Positions 38,105 through 45,698 of a stretch of 45,698 nucleotides of DNA are shown piece after piece. The stretch covers positions 1 through 45,698 of the forward strand of contig NZ_CAJXPA010000013.1 of NCBI RefSeq assembly GCF_913058035.1, given 5' to 3'. The position numbers were made by a program, and so were the translations under genes. Source of the DNA: an uncultured Paraglaciecola sp. Its GTDB lineage: Bacteria; Pseudomonadota; Gammaproteobacteria; Enterobacterales; Alteromonadaceae. The notes beneath the pieces are model-generated. The model searched no databases, had not been told where the DNA came from, and saw only the letters and a list, made by a program, of their open reading frames with translations. Position 1 is the first letter of the stretch. Every line of letters begins with the position of its first letter.

Positions 38105-39829
38105 TTGCCAGTTATCAGTCCATTTTTAATTGTGAACCTCAACGCTTTTAGACAAGAACTTGCCACACCACGCACATCTATTCAGCTGTGTATCATTGGC
38201 ATTGTGGGTGGAATTTGTGCTGCTTCCTTAATTATTTTATTTCGCTTAAGTGCTGAATGGCTACAAGGATTATTCTTACCAAAGATAAATGAATTCGGCG
38301 CTCTAGAACCCTATAAGCGTTTTATTCTTCCTTGCGCAGGTGCATTAGCGATAGCGTTAATCGCTTATCTGACAGGATTTAAACATTATCGTATGGGCAT
38401 TCCTTTTGTCATCCATAGAATCAAACATTATTATGGACACATTCCGTTTAGGACAGCCATTAACCAATTTTTTGGTGGCACTTTAGCACTAGTGTGTGGT
38501 TTTTCGGTAGGCAGAGAAGGTCCATCCGTGCACTTAGGGGCATTCGGCAGCAGTTTCTTTGGCCAATGGTTGAAATTTCCACACAATAGTATTCGTATAT
38601 TGTCTGGATGTGGTATTGCAGCCGGTATTTCTGCTTCATTCAATACACCTTTTGCAGCCGTAATTTTTGTTATGGAAGTAGTACTACGAGAATACAAAAT
38701 TCATATTTTTATTCCTGTTATGCTTGCTGCTGCTTGTGGCACAGTATTGACACGTATTGTTTTTGGTGAAACGCAAGAACTGTCTTTTATTCAATTCCAT
38801 GATTTTAGCCGCTGGATATACATATACTTAATTATATTTGGTATCCTACTCGGGTGTTTAGCCACTTTATTTAATAAGACTTTAATGTTGGTGATCCGCA
38901 GTTTTAGCCATATCAATATGGCACGTCGATTATTGATTGCAGGACTAATTACCGGCGCAGTAGGATATTTATTACCAGATGCACTAGGTGCACACTTTCA
39001 TTCTGCACACGTTTTAATCGCACAAGATGGAAATATCCAGCTACTTATCGGAGTGGTAGCAGCAAAATTTTTATTGACTATTGTTGCTATTGGCCTCGGT
39101 ATACCTGGTGGTATAATAGGACCAGTATTCGTTATTGGGATGCTAAGTGGTGTGGTACTTGCTTTTCCACTGGGTTTCTTTTTAGACGATGTCAGTGATT
39201 TAAATGGCAGTTTTTCGCTGTTAGGAATGGCCGGGCTGATGACCGCAGTTATTCATGCACCACTAGCGGCCTTATCAGCCGTTATGGAATTATCCTATAG
39301 CCCGGAGATGATCCTACCCACTATTCTAGTGATTGTGCCTGCTTATGTGACTTCCACACAGTTTTTAGGCAACAGTTCTATTTTCACACAGCAATTAGAT
39401 TATCAAAAATTACCCTATACTATTTCATCTGTAATGGAATCACTGCAAAAAACTGGCGTGCTAGCCGTAATGAACAAAGAATTCAGGCTACTTAATCAAC
39501 ATAGTGAGTTTTTTTACAATAACGAACAATTGATAAGTACCACAAATAGAGAGCAAGATATTGCTGTAGTCCGGTATTCACTTGATATAAATGGGGCCTC
39601 TGAATATTCCTTAGTTGAATATGAAAAACAAAAAGACGATGGCGCAATGTGTTTAACCTTTATTCCAATGCAAGGGATCAATTTTCAAGCTACTCTAGCT
39701 GAAGTGTACAGCTTACTTGAAGTCAACAGACACGGTGCTGTGTATGTATTTTCGACCACAGCAGAAGAAATCGTAGGTGTTATTACTTGGAAAACACTCA
39801 GGTATCACCTGCATAAAGCAAGCTACTAG
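38105..39829 (+). CDS. ClC-family chloride channel/transporter with CBS
   Basis: A 574-residue ClC protein: about ten or more membrane helices to residue ~430, then a C-terminal cytosolic region (VMESLQKTGVLAVMNKEFRLL...) resembling a CBS pair. The gating Glu is kept in GREGPSVHLG (~137). The first selectivity motif GSGIP reads RMGIP, and the Phe/Pro motif is GGIIGPVFVIG (~335). At the site of the intracellular proton-relay Glu (E203 of E. coli ClcA), IFVMEVVL has Val, as in ClC channels and ClcB. It may thus be a channel. The start is TTG 38105 (weak ribosome site) or GTG 38132. Confidence 0.92.
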   Translation: MPVISPFLIVNLNAFRQELATPRTSIQLCIIGIVGGICAASLIILFRLSAEWLQGLFLPKINEFGALEPYKRFILPCAGALAIALIAYLTGFKHYRMGIPFVIHRIKHYYGHIPFRTAINQFFGGTLALVCGFSVGREGPSVHLGAFGSSFFGQWLKFPHNSIRILSGCGIAAGISASFNTPFAAVIFVMEVVLREYKIHIFIPVMLAAACGTVLTRIVFGETQELSFIQFHDFSRWIYIYLIIFGILLGCLATLFNKTLMLVIRSFSHINMARRLLIAGLITGAVGYLLPDALGAHFHSAHVLIAQDGNIQLLIGVVAAKFLLTIVAIGLGIPGGIIGPVFVIGMLSGVVLAFPLGFFLDDVSDLNGSFSLLGMAGLMTAVIHAPLAALSAVMELSYSPEMILPTILVIVPAYVTSTQFLGNSSIFTQQLDYQKLPYTISSVMESLQKTGVLAVMNKEFRLLNQHSEFFYNNEQLISTTNREQDIAVVRYSLDINGASEYSLVEYEKQKDDGAMCLTFIPMQGINFQATLAEVYSLLEVNRHGAVYVFSTTAEEIVGVITWKTLRYHLHKASY

Positions 39830-39837
39830 GAAACACA

Positions 39838-40266
39838 ATGACCTTACTTTGGATAAAAGCATTACATGTTTTTTTTATGGTTGCTTGGATGTCAGGCTTA
39901 TTTTATTTGCCTAGGATAATGGTTTATCACGCCCAAACAGATGTCCAAGCAGTTAAAGATCAGTTTAAGATCATGGAGAGGCGGTTATGGTACTTTGTTA
40001 CACCTTTTGCCTTATTAACCTTAGTTTTCGGTGTGTGGTTGATAGGCTTATATGGAATGGAATGGTTTGTTGCTTCCAAATGGCTGCATATTAAACTCAC
40101 CTTAGTCATGATTTTGTATGTCTACCACTTTTACTTATTTATACTAGTAGGCAAATTTGCTAGAGATCAGAATACTCACTCATCACGCTTCTACCGTTTC
40201 TTAAATGAAGCGCCCGTTCTTCTTGTTTTAGCTATTATTGTCTTAGCGACTGTAAAATATTTTTGA
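39838..40266 (+). CDS. hemJ: Protoporphyrinogen oxidase HemJ
   Basis: A 142-residue four-helix membrane protein of the UPF0093/HemJ family, which oxidises protoporphyrinogen IX in many bacteria lacking HemG and HemY. The conserved N-terminal His is in WIKALHVFFMVAWMSGLFYL (His10) and the conserved Lys in KWLHIKLTLVM; LPRIMVYH and MERRLWYF are also family blocks. AGGAA precedes the ATG, which is 8 bases after the ClC stop, so the two genes are likely co-transcribed. Confidence 0.93.
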   Translation: MTLLWIKALHVFFMVAWMSGLFYLPRIMVYHAQTDVQAVKDQFKIMERRLWYFVTPFALLTLVFGVWLIGLYGMEWFVASKWLHIKLTLVMILYVYHFYLFILVGKFARDQNTHSSRFYRFLNEAPVLLVLAIIVLATVKYF

Positions 40267-40620
40267 GCAGGCACTATGCTCAATAAAACTCAAGAAAATC
40301 GACATGGATGTCAACCAACAAAGCTTAACTACTAGCAGAACAGGCTCATTCAGTATTTAAACAATAACCAAGCTCTAAAAATTACGCTCAAGCCTATTAG
40401 GAAGCTAAGACTTCCCTAAGTTACCACATACTAGACATTCGACTATCGCTACAATAAAAAACAAAAAACTTCAAATCAGTTATTTATTCAACATACATAA
40501 ATATGATGGCAGTATTTAATCCTATCCTAAGAAAATGTTATCATTAACAATTAATAATGAGTTACCTCAATTTCATATGCTCATATTCAATTCATACTAT
40601 TTTTCGAAGAGTCAAAATAC
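40267..40620. other. Intergenic region upstream of folE
   Basis: 354 bases without a gene. An imperfect hairpin TTAGGAAG...CTTCCCTAA near 40398-40421 may end the hemJ transcript. The right half is A/T-rich and probably holds the folE promoter; a ribosome site (GAAGAG) is at 40606-40611. Confidence 0.45.
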
Positions 40621-41175
40621 ATGTCAGATAAATTAGCCGGTCACTACACAGATATTCTTTCAATCATAGGGGAAGACGTGAGTCGTGGTGGACTGGTCGA
40701 TACACCAAAACGCGCGGCCAAAGCCATGCAATTTTTAACTGATGGTTATCAAAAAGATTTAGATGGTGTTGTAAACGGAGCTATTTTCAAAGCAGATACT
40801 GATGAAATGGTCATAATCCAGGACATTGAGTTCTATTCGTTGTGCGAACATCACATTTTACCCTTTATAGGTCGTTGTCATATTGCATACCTACCTAATG
40901 GTAAAGTATTGGGACTATCAAAGTTTGCCCGAATTGTAGATATGTATGCAAGACGTTTACAAATCCAAGAAGGCTTAACTAAACAAATTGCCGATGCAGT
41001 GCAAAAAGTAACGGGAGCTTCAGGTGTAGGCGTTATAATGGAGGGTAAACACATGTGCATGATGATGCGTGGTGTTCAAAAGCAAAACGCATCGATGATC
41101 ACCTCAGTAATGCTGGGCTCTATGCGCACGTCTGATGCAACCAGAAACGAGTTTCTACGCTTAATAGGTAAATAA
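40621..41175 (+). CDS. folE: GTP cyclohydrolase I
   Basis: A 184-residue enzyme making dihydroneopterin triphosphate from GTP, entry to folate (and some tRNA queuosine) synthesis. Zinc site: Cys and His in [10 protein letters not shown] (~75-78) and Cys in MCMMMRG (~146). [19 protein letters not shown] and the C-terminal [17 protein letters not shown] are typical of the FolE1 family. It is followed by a structured leader and the nucleosidase gene. Confidence 0.96.
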   Translation: MSDKLAGHYTDILSIIGEDVSRGGLVDTPKRAAKAMQFLTDGYQKDLDGVVNGAIFKADTDEMVIIQDIEFYSLCEHHILPFIGRCHIAYLPNGKVLGLSKFARIVDMYARRLQIQEGLTKQIADAVQKVTGASGVGVIMEGKHMCMMMRGVQKQNASMITSVMLGSMRTSDATRNEFLRLIGK

Positions 41176-41206
41176 TTATTTAGCGAGTAAGTGTACTAAT
41201 ACAACT

Positions 41207-41296
41207 AATGGCATAAATTTCCCATAACTGGATGCCTGAGATAAAAAGTCTCACTAAGTTGGTGCAACTCCGGTAAATAATTCCGAACTGGCCATT
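41207..41296 (+). ncRNA. Candidate structured leader RNA (riboswitch-like)
   Basis: A 90-base segment whose ends pair: AATGGC (41207-41212) with GCCATT (41291-41296). Inside, ACTGG (41227-41231) can pair with CCGGT (41270-41274), enclosing two hairpins: TGAGA/TCTCA (41237-41241/41249-41253) and AGTTG/CAACT (41257-41261/41265-41269). Competing pairs exist: GGCAT (41210-41214) with ATGCC (41232-41236), and CCGGT with a second ACTGG (41287-41291). GGTGCAACTCC followed by CCGAACTGG weakly recalls the core of cobalamin riboswitches, but GGGAA and CCCGC are missing. It lies upstream of a hairpin and the nucleosidase gene. Not a clear match to any class I know. Confidence 0.45.
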
Positions 41297-41306
41297 TTTC
41301 GCAATT

Positions 41307-41331
41307 ATTTTGCACTTCTATAGTGCAAAAT
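41307..41331 (+). promoter_or_regulatory. Hairpin before nucleosidase start
   Basis: A perfect 10-bp stem, ATTTTGCACT (41307-41316) and AGTGCAAAAT (41322-41331), with a 5-base loop, 27 bases before the chosen ATG. It directly follows the candidate structured RNA and could be its expression platform (attenuator or translation-control hairpin), or an operator palindrome. The T-run after it is poor (ACATTTTAT). Confidence 0.5.
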
Positions 41332-41357
41332 ACATTTTATATATGAGTAATGTTATT

Positions 41358-42371
41358 ATGTTAAATAAAACCAGCATCTATTTTCTTGTTATTTCTAGCT
41401 TCTTATTAAATGCAAACAGCTCATTTGCAAAAGATATTAGCGCTTATGGGCCAAAAGCATTTTCAGATAAAAATAAGTGGACTGCGATTGTTGCTGCTTA
41501 TGCCCCAGAAATCAAAGCCATTAATCAAGCATTTGGTCAACTTCCTGATGCTCAAATCGATCAAACTCTGACTATCAAAGGAGTCAAATATCAACTGGGT
41601 TCTTACAAAGGAGAGCCTGTGGTGATATTTACTACTGGTATAAGTGTACCTAATGCAGCGATGACTATGCAGATGGCGTTGGACTATTTTCCCATTGACC
41701 GAGTTGTGATGATGGGTATTGCGGGGGCCGTCAATCCTGATTTTCAACCTGGTGATATTTCTGTACCAGAGCGTTGGTACTTTCATGATGAATCCGTTTA
41801 TGTGAATCCTGATCCAGAAAAAGATGGTAGTTTTGTTTTACCTGATTATTATGAAAATGCACTTGAAAGATACAAAGAAAGGCGCGAACAAGATCCTCAC
41901 GCCCCTGCTTATGAAAACTTCGGTTATATTCATCCAGAAGAAATGGAGATAATTAAACAGGGTTGGGATAAGCCAAGAAATATGCCTTATTTCACAGTCA
42001 CACCAGAATTAATTGAGCTAGCCAAAAAAGCAGTGAAAGCGGTGAGTCCAATTAATATGCCTTCAGGTAAACCGATTCAAATCAAAATTGGTGGTAATGG
42101 TGTAACAGGCTCAGTGTTTCTTGATAACGCTGAGTATCGTAATTGGTTACAACGAGTGTACAACGCCCAAGTAACTGAAATGGAATCTGCTGCTGTAGGG
42201 CAAATATGTTTTGTTAACGATGTAGATTGGGTGATTATCCGTTCGATCAGTGATTTAGCGGGCGGGCAACATGGCAAGAATGTTGAAAATGTATTTGATG
42301 GTATTGCATCTGGTACAGGAACAAAGTTAATGATTAGTTTACTTGATCAGATTGTTAAATTAGAAGATTAA
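41358..42371 (+). CDS. Secreted phosphorylase-superfamily nucleosidase
   Basis: About 337 residues. A signal peptide (MLNKTSIYFLVISSFLLNAN, cut after SSFA) shows export to the periplasm. The mature protein has the nucleoside phosphorylase/MTA-SAH nucleosidase fold: VVMMGIAGAVNPDFQPGDIS (~115), and near the C-terminus TEMESAAVGQICF with SISDLAGG, whose Glu and Asp match ribose- and base-binding residues. A ~60-residue insertion (DPEKDGSFVLPDYYENALER...) distinguishes it from cytosolic enzymes. It may release bases from extracellular nucleosides. The ATG at 41358 is chosen for the signal peptide; ATG 41343 and a TTG at 41310, inside the hairpin, are less likely. Confidence 0.8.
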   Translation: MLNKTSIYFLVISSFLLNANSSFAKDISAYGPKAFSDKNKWTAIVAAYAPEIKAINQAFGQLPDAQIDQTLTIKGVKYQLGSYKGEPVVIFTTGISVPNAAMTMQMALDYFPIDRVVMMGIAGAVNPDFQPGDISVPERWYFHDESVYVNPDPEKDGSFVLPDYYENALERYKERREQDPHAPAYENFGYIHPEEMEIIKQGWDKPRNMPYFTVTPELIELAKKAVKAVSPINMPSGKPIQIKIGGNGVTGSVFLDNAEYRNWLQRVYNAQVTEMESAAVGQICFVNDVDWVIIRSISDLAGGQHGKNVENVFDGIASGTGTKLMISLLDQIVKLED

Positions 42372-42746
42372 TTGTTTCAGCTTCAATAGAATAATTGCCA
42401 CACATAGCATAAAATTTCTAATTTAAGGTGGATAAAAAATAGTTTATATTCCTAAAAACCTAAGTCAGATTGACTACAAAACACGTTTAGACTGATTAAT
42501 AGATTTCACCTATAAAACTGGTTCACATAATATAAAAGTATGTCAAAGAAAGCAGATAAAATAAAGAATCACTATTGAATCAAGATTGGCTGTAAAATTC
42601 ATTTAGACATGATTAATATTTATTGAGCCTGACCCGCTTATTTATTCAGTTCAATATTTCACCTCATTCGATCGCAGTTCTTCATACCCAAAGCCTTCAA
42701 AAATGAAGGCTTTGGGTATACATTTGAAGGCACATCCGTTCAAAAG
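42372..42746. other. Intergenic region between convergent genes
   Basis: 375 bases with no gene. Mostly A/T-rich; the notable content is the long inverted repeat at 42684-42719, listed separately. Nothing else could be supported. Confidence 0.5.
42684..42719. terminator. 16-bp perfect inverted repeat
   Basis: Arms ATACCCAAAGCCTTCA (42684-42699) and TGAAGGCTTTGGGTAT (42704-42719) pair perfectly around AAAA. It lies between convergent genes, 28 bases beyond the YeeN-type gene stop, which suits a shared terminator. There is no T-run on either side, so it could instead be a short repetitive element or a factor-dependent stop or RNA-stabilising stem. Confidence 0.6.
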
Positions 42747-43472
42747 TCAGACTCTATTCACCACTGCATTATGATAAACGTGTTGCACATCATCGCAGTC
42801 TTCTAACATATCCATAAATTTGTCAAAAGTGGCAACATCATCGCCGCTAACGACAGACTCTGTTTGTGGGATAAAAGTTATTTCTTCTGCTTCAAATTCA
42901 ATATTAGGACTGTCATCGGTAAGCGCAGTGCGTGCATTGTTATATTCTGTGTGAGGCGCATAAACAGTGACAACTCCTTCTTCGCATTCTACTTCTGTGA
43001 CATCTACATCCGCTTCCATCAACGTTTCAAGTACTGCATCTTCATCGTCACCTTTGAAGGCAAATACTGCTTGATGATCAAACACATGACCTACTGAACC
43101 TTCAACACCTAATTTTGCACCGGTTTTAGTAAAACAATTTCGCACATCAGTAATAGTTCGATTGTTGTTGTCAGTTAAACAATCAACAATCACCATACAC
43201 CCTCCAGGACCAAAACCTTCATAACGAGCAGGGACATAATCTTCACCCGCTCCACCTGCTGCTTTATCCATAGCTTTATCAATAACATGGCTAGGCACTT
43301 GATCTTTTTTAGCTTTTTCAATTAATCGGCGAAGAGATAAATTTGCCTGAGGATCTATTCCACCATTTTTAGCACAAACATAAATTTCTTTGCCGTACTT
43401 GGAATAGACTTTTGTTTTCGCTCCAGCAGTCTTAGCCATAGAGATTTTACGCACTTCAAATTTTCTACCCAT
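42747..43472 (-). CDS. yeeN: YebC/PmpR-family protein, YeeN type
   Basis: A 241-residue YebC-family protein. The opening [20 protein letters not shown] and [20 protein letters not shown] follow YeeN, the shorter-studied paralogue, instead of the MAGHSKWANI start of Yeb[21 protein letters not shown] is the family signature (~83-102). The acidic C-terminus ([15 protein letters not shown]) is also typical. YebC-type proteins are linked to transcription control and to relief of ribosome stalling; which applies to YeeN is unclear. The ribosome site is AAGAG. It is followed by the inverted repeat and preceded by zapE on the same strand. Confidence 0.88.
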   Translation of the reverse strand: MGRKFEVRKISMAKTAGAKTKVYSKYGKEIYVCAKNGGIDPQANLSLRRLIEKAKKDQVPSHVIDKAMDKAAGGAGEDYVPARYEGFGPGGCMVIVDCLTDNNNRTITDVRNCFTKTGAKLGVEGSVGHVFDHQAVFAFKGDDEDAVLETLMEADVDVTEVECEEGVVTVYAPHTEYNNARTALTDDSPNIEFEAEEITFIPQTESVVSGDDVATFDKFMDMLEDCDDVQHVYHNAVVNRV

Positions 43473-43583
43473 TTATTTATTCTCTTTCTAATAATGTCGA
43501 GTCACAGCCCGATTAGATTAATATCAGTATTTTACAGATATTCAATTCAGATAACAAAACCCATTCGACAACTTATCCTTTTA

Positions 43584-44690
43584 CTAAGGAACATGCTGCG
43601 ATGCAAGATAAGCATGAGACTGCATCTCATTAAGTCTACTTAAGCAGCGTCTAAATTCAAAATTAAGTTGGCCTGTTGAGTAAAGTGTCTCCATAGACAC
43701 CTCAGCTGACATAATTAATTTAACATTACGCTCATAAAACTCATCCACCATAGCGATAAAACGCCTGGCAATATCGTCTGTTGTTTGTCCCATTTGTTTT
43801 ACGTTAGCAATTAATACGGTGTGATACAGGCGGCTTATTTCCATATAATCTGTTTGGCTACGAGGGCCATCACAAACGGCTCGAAAATCAAACATAACAA
43901 CACCGTCGGCAAAATGCATTGTCGGAATGGTACGACCTGCGATTTCAATCTCTTGATCAATAGTTCCGAGTTCAGGGGCCAACTGTTTAAAATATTTATG
44001 TAAATTTTGGTTAGCTTGTTTATCTAATGGATAATGAAAAATTTCTGCCTGTTCTAAAGTACGCAGTCGATAATCTATCCCACTATCCACGTTCACAATA
44101 CGTGTATTTTGGTTAATCAATTCAATCGCTGGCAGAAATCTTGCTCGCTGCAGACCATTTCGATATAAGTTGTTCGGCACTATATTCGAGGTAGCGACTA
44201 ACACGATACCATGGCTAAAAAGCTCTTCCATCAACGTACCTAAAATCATAGCATCTGTTATGTCAGAGACAAAAAACTCATCAAAACATATCACTTTAGT
44301 TTCTTTGGCGAATGTCTTTCCAATTATTTTTAATGGATCCACCTGACCTTCTAATGTTTTCATCTCTTGATGAACTCTGTGCATAAAACGATGAAAGTGA
44401 ATGCGCATCTTCCTTTTAAAAGGCAGACATTCATAAAATGTATCAACCAAATAGGTCTTGCCGCGTCCTACACCTCCCCAAAAATATAAACCTTGAATTG
44501 AAGGTTTACTCATACCTTTGCCAAACTTGCTCTGTAACTTCACTCGCCAAGTACGTTTTTTTTCAGGATGAATGAGCTCATCGTATAAACGTTGCAGTTC
44601 TTTTACTGCATTTTCTTGTGAAGTATCATATTGGAATAAAGGATCTTGGAGATCTTCCTGATATTTTTGCCATGGCGTGAACTCAATCAT
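43584..44690 (-). CDS. zapE: Cell-division ATPase ZapE
   Basis: A 368-residue AFG1-like AAA+ ATPase. Walker A is GGVGRGKTYL (~71-80), Walker B VICFDEFFVSD (~134), sensor-like LVATSNIVPNNLYRNGLQR (~160), and FDFRAVCDGPRSQTDYMEI (~270). ZapE associates with the division ring late in constriction in enterics; mitochondrial homologues act in protein quality control. Length is standard. It diverges from zapG, which sits 184 bases away, keeping the usual zapE-zapG-degQ neighbourhood. Confidence 0.94.
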   Translation of the reverse strand: MIEFTPWQKYQEDLQDPLFQYDTSQENAVKELQRLYDELIHPEKKRTWRVKLQSKFGKGMSKPSIQGLYFWGGVGRGKTYLVDTFYECLPFKRKMRIHFHRFMHRVHQEMKTLEGQVDPLKIIGKTFAKETKVICFDEFFVSDITDAMILGTLMEELFSHGIVLVATSNIVPNNLYRNGLQRARFLPAIELINQNTRIVNVDSGIDYRLRTLEQAEIFHYPLDKQANQNLHKYFKQLAPELGTIDQEIEIAGRTIPTMHFADGVVMFDFRAVCDGPRSQTDYMEISRLYHTVLIANVKQMGQTTDDIARRFIAMVDEFYERNVKLIMSAEVSMETLYSTGQLNFEFRRCLSRLNEMQSHAYLASQHVP

Positions 44691-44874
44691 TCTTTGGTTT
44701 TTTTCCTTTCGCTATTGAGTGTTTTTAACACTTGAATACAAATAAAATGACCGCATTAAAAATGCTGAGCGTATAATAACAAATATTATGTAACTGCTCA
44801 TGGACATTAATCTACAATTCATTAAATAGTAGATAGTCATGTGAGCTGAAATAAGTAGAAAAATGGAGATGATT

Positions 44875-45309
44875 ATGGATTGGTTATTAGGACTATTGTT
44901 ATTGCTTGTTGGTGGGATTATCGGTTTTTTTGTTACCAAATTTTCCAATCGTAAAGAACGCAGCACATTGGATAAGGCGGCAAGTAAGCAAACTATTCAA
45001 GAATTAATGAACCAGCAAGCTGTAAATCATGTACAAGAAACTAGACAAATTGCTGACAACTTGATCACCCAATCAGCTTCATTAAAACAGCGGATTGAAG
45101 ATTTTGAGCAATTACTTATCAGCCAACAGGCTGGACCAGAAGCTTCTATGAACTACTTTGGGGAGCATACTACAGCTTATTTACGAAATAAAAGCACAAA
45201 ACCAACCCGTGAAAAAACTAGTTCAGGTACACAACCTCTAGATTTTTCTTCACAAAGCTCAGGGTTGTTTTCAGGCACTGAAAAATCACCGGTTAAAGAA
45301 ACCAAATAA
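44875..45309 (+). CDS. zapG: ZapG/YhcB inner-membrane protein (DUF1043)
   Basis: About 144 residues: an N-terminal membrane helix MDWLLGLLLLLVGGIIGFFV, then a coiled coil (~25-85: TIQELMNQQAVNHVQETRQI) and a disordered polar tail. This is the YhcB layout; the protein links division and envelope synthesis in enterics. The ATG at 44875 is chosen because GGAG lies 6 bases before it; the ATG at 44863 overlaps that ribosome site. It lies upstream of the degQ-type gene. Confidence 0.88.
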   Translation: MDWLLGLLLLLVGGIIGFFVTKFSNRKERSTLDKAASKQTIQELMNQQAVNHVQETRQIADNLITQSASLKQRIEDFEQLLISQQAGPEASMNYFGEHTTAYLRNKSTKPTREKTSSGTQPLDFSSQSSGLFSGTEKSPVKETK

Positions 45310-45373
45310 GGAACTTTTTCGTGCCAATGACACTCCTTATACTGTTTAATTTAGATGTTGGAGATGATAATCG

Positions 45374-45698
45374 ATGAATAAAGTAGTAAAACGTTTTGTT
45401 GGGTCTTTTTGTATAATTGCTGCGAGCATGTCGGTCAATTTAGTGTCTCACGGTGCATTACCATTTTTTTCAACTGATAAAAATGAGATACCCAGTCTCG
45501 CCCCCATGTTAGACCAAGCCACGCCTGCAATTGTCAGCATATCCGTTGAAGGTACCCAGGTTTCTCGGCAACGTGTGCCCGAAATGTTTAAACATTTTTT
45601 TGGTGGTTCAGACGAGCAATTACAAGAAAGACCTTTTAAAGGGTTAGGTTCCGGTGTCATCATCGATGCCGAACAAGGCTACGTGGTAACAAATAATC
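45374..45698 (+). CDS. degQ: DegQ/DegP-type periplasmic serine protease, partial
   Basis: The 5' end only, 108 codons, cut by the window edge. A signal peptide (VVKRFVGSFCIIAASMSVNL, ending near HGALPFF) is followed by SLAPMLDQATPAIVSISVEG and LGSGVIIDAEQGYVVTNN, the start of the trypsin-like domain of HtrA proteases; the catalytic His would come just beyond the edge. VPEMFKHFFG is the LA-loop start. The ribosome site is GGAGA. Position after zapG supports DegQ. Confidence 0.92.
   Translation, partial: MNKVVKRFVGSFCIIAASMSVNLVSHGALPFFSTDKNEIPSLAPMLDQATPAIVSISVEGTQVSRQRVPEMFKHFFGGSDEQLQERPFKGLGSGVIIDAEQGYVVTNN

Noticed and set aside
41207..41296. Calling the leader a cobalamin riboswitch outright
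   Set aside because: The GGGAA and CCCGC elements and the expected P4 complementarity are missing, so only a generic structured-RNA call is supported.

Overview
The window looks like chromosome of a marine gammaproteobacterium of the order Alteromonadales (a Glaciecola/Paraglaciecola/Alteromonas-like organism). This is inferred from AT-rich DNA, the divergent mrcA/pilMNOPQ locus, the aroK-aroB-damX-dam-rpe-trpS order, a zapE-zapG-degQ block, MSHA-type pilin genes, a TorF-like porin and a DUF1338 gene attached to arginine-succinyltransferase genes. No rRNA, tRNA, CRISPR array, prophage or complete insertion sequence was seen.

Left part (1-15 kb) is a patchwork. A very large SNF2-family ATPase gene (minus) is followed by an unrecognised reading frame that abuts four MSHA minor-pilin-like genes (mshC, mshD, mshO, mshP, plus). 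They lack the rest of the MSHA operon, and no mshQ follows them. Then come an M24 peptidase, a DoxX-like membrane protein, a LysE-type exporter, an adenosine/adenine deaminase-like enzyme with an altered catalytic motif, and malic enzyme. Long intergenic gaps here hold small tandem repeats and what may be decayed gene pieces.

The middle (15-31 kb) is conserved core. Penicillin-binding protein 1a diverges from pilMNOPQ, the inner-membrane alignment complex and outer-membrane secretin of type IV pili. Shikimate kinase, dehydroquinate synthase, a DamX-like SPOR protein and Dam methylase follow. Two minus-strand genes (a small secreted protein and a TorF-like porin) interrupt the usual dam-rpe junction. 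Then come rpe, trpS (no gph between them), a pabA/trpG glutaminase and an HDOD protein.

The right part (32-45.7 kb) starts with astC/argD-astA-astD plus a DUF1338 dioxygenase, likely a catabolic operon for arginine/ornithine and perhaps lysine-derived 2-oxo acids, ending in a strong bidirectional terminator shared with erpA. Next are a coiled-coil membrane protein, a ClC-family chloride protein, hemJ, folE, and a secreted phosphorylase-superfamily nucleosidase. The nucleosidase leader can fold as a closed multi-helix RNA and is the best candidate here for an undescribed regulatory element. The window closes with a YeeN-type YebC protein, zapE, zapG and the 5' end of a degQ-type protease gene.
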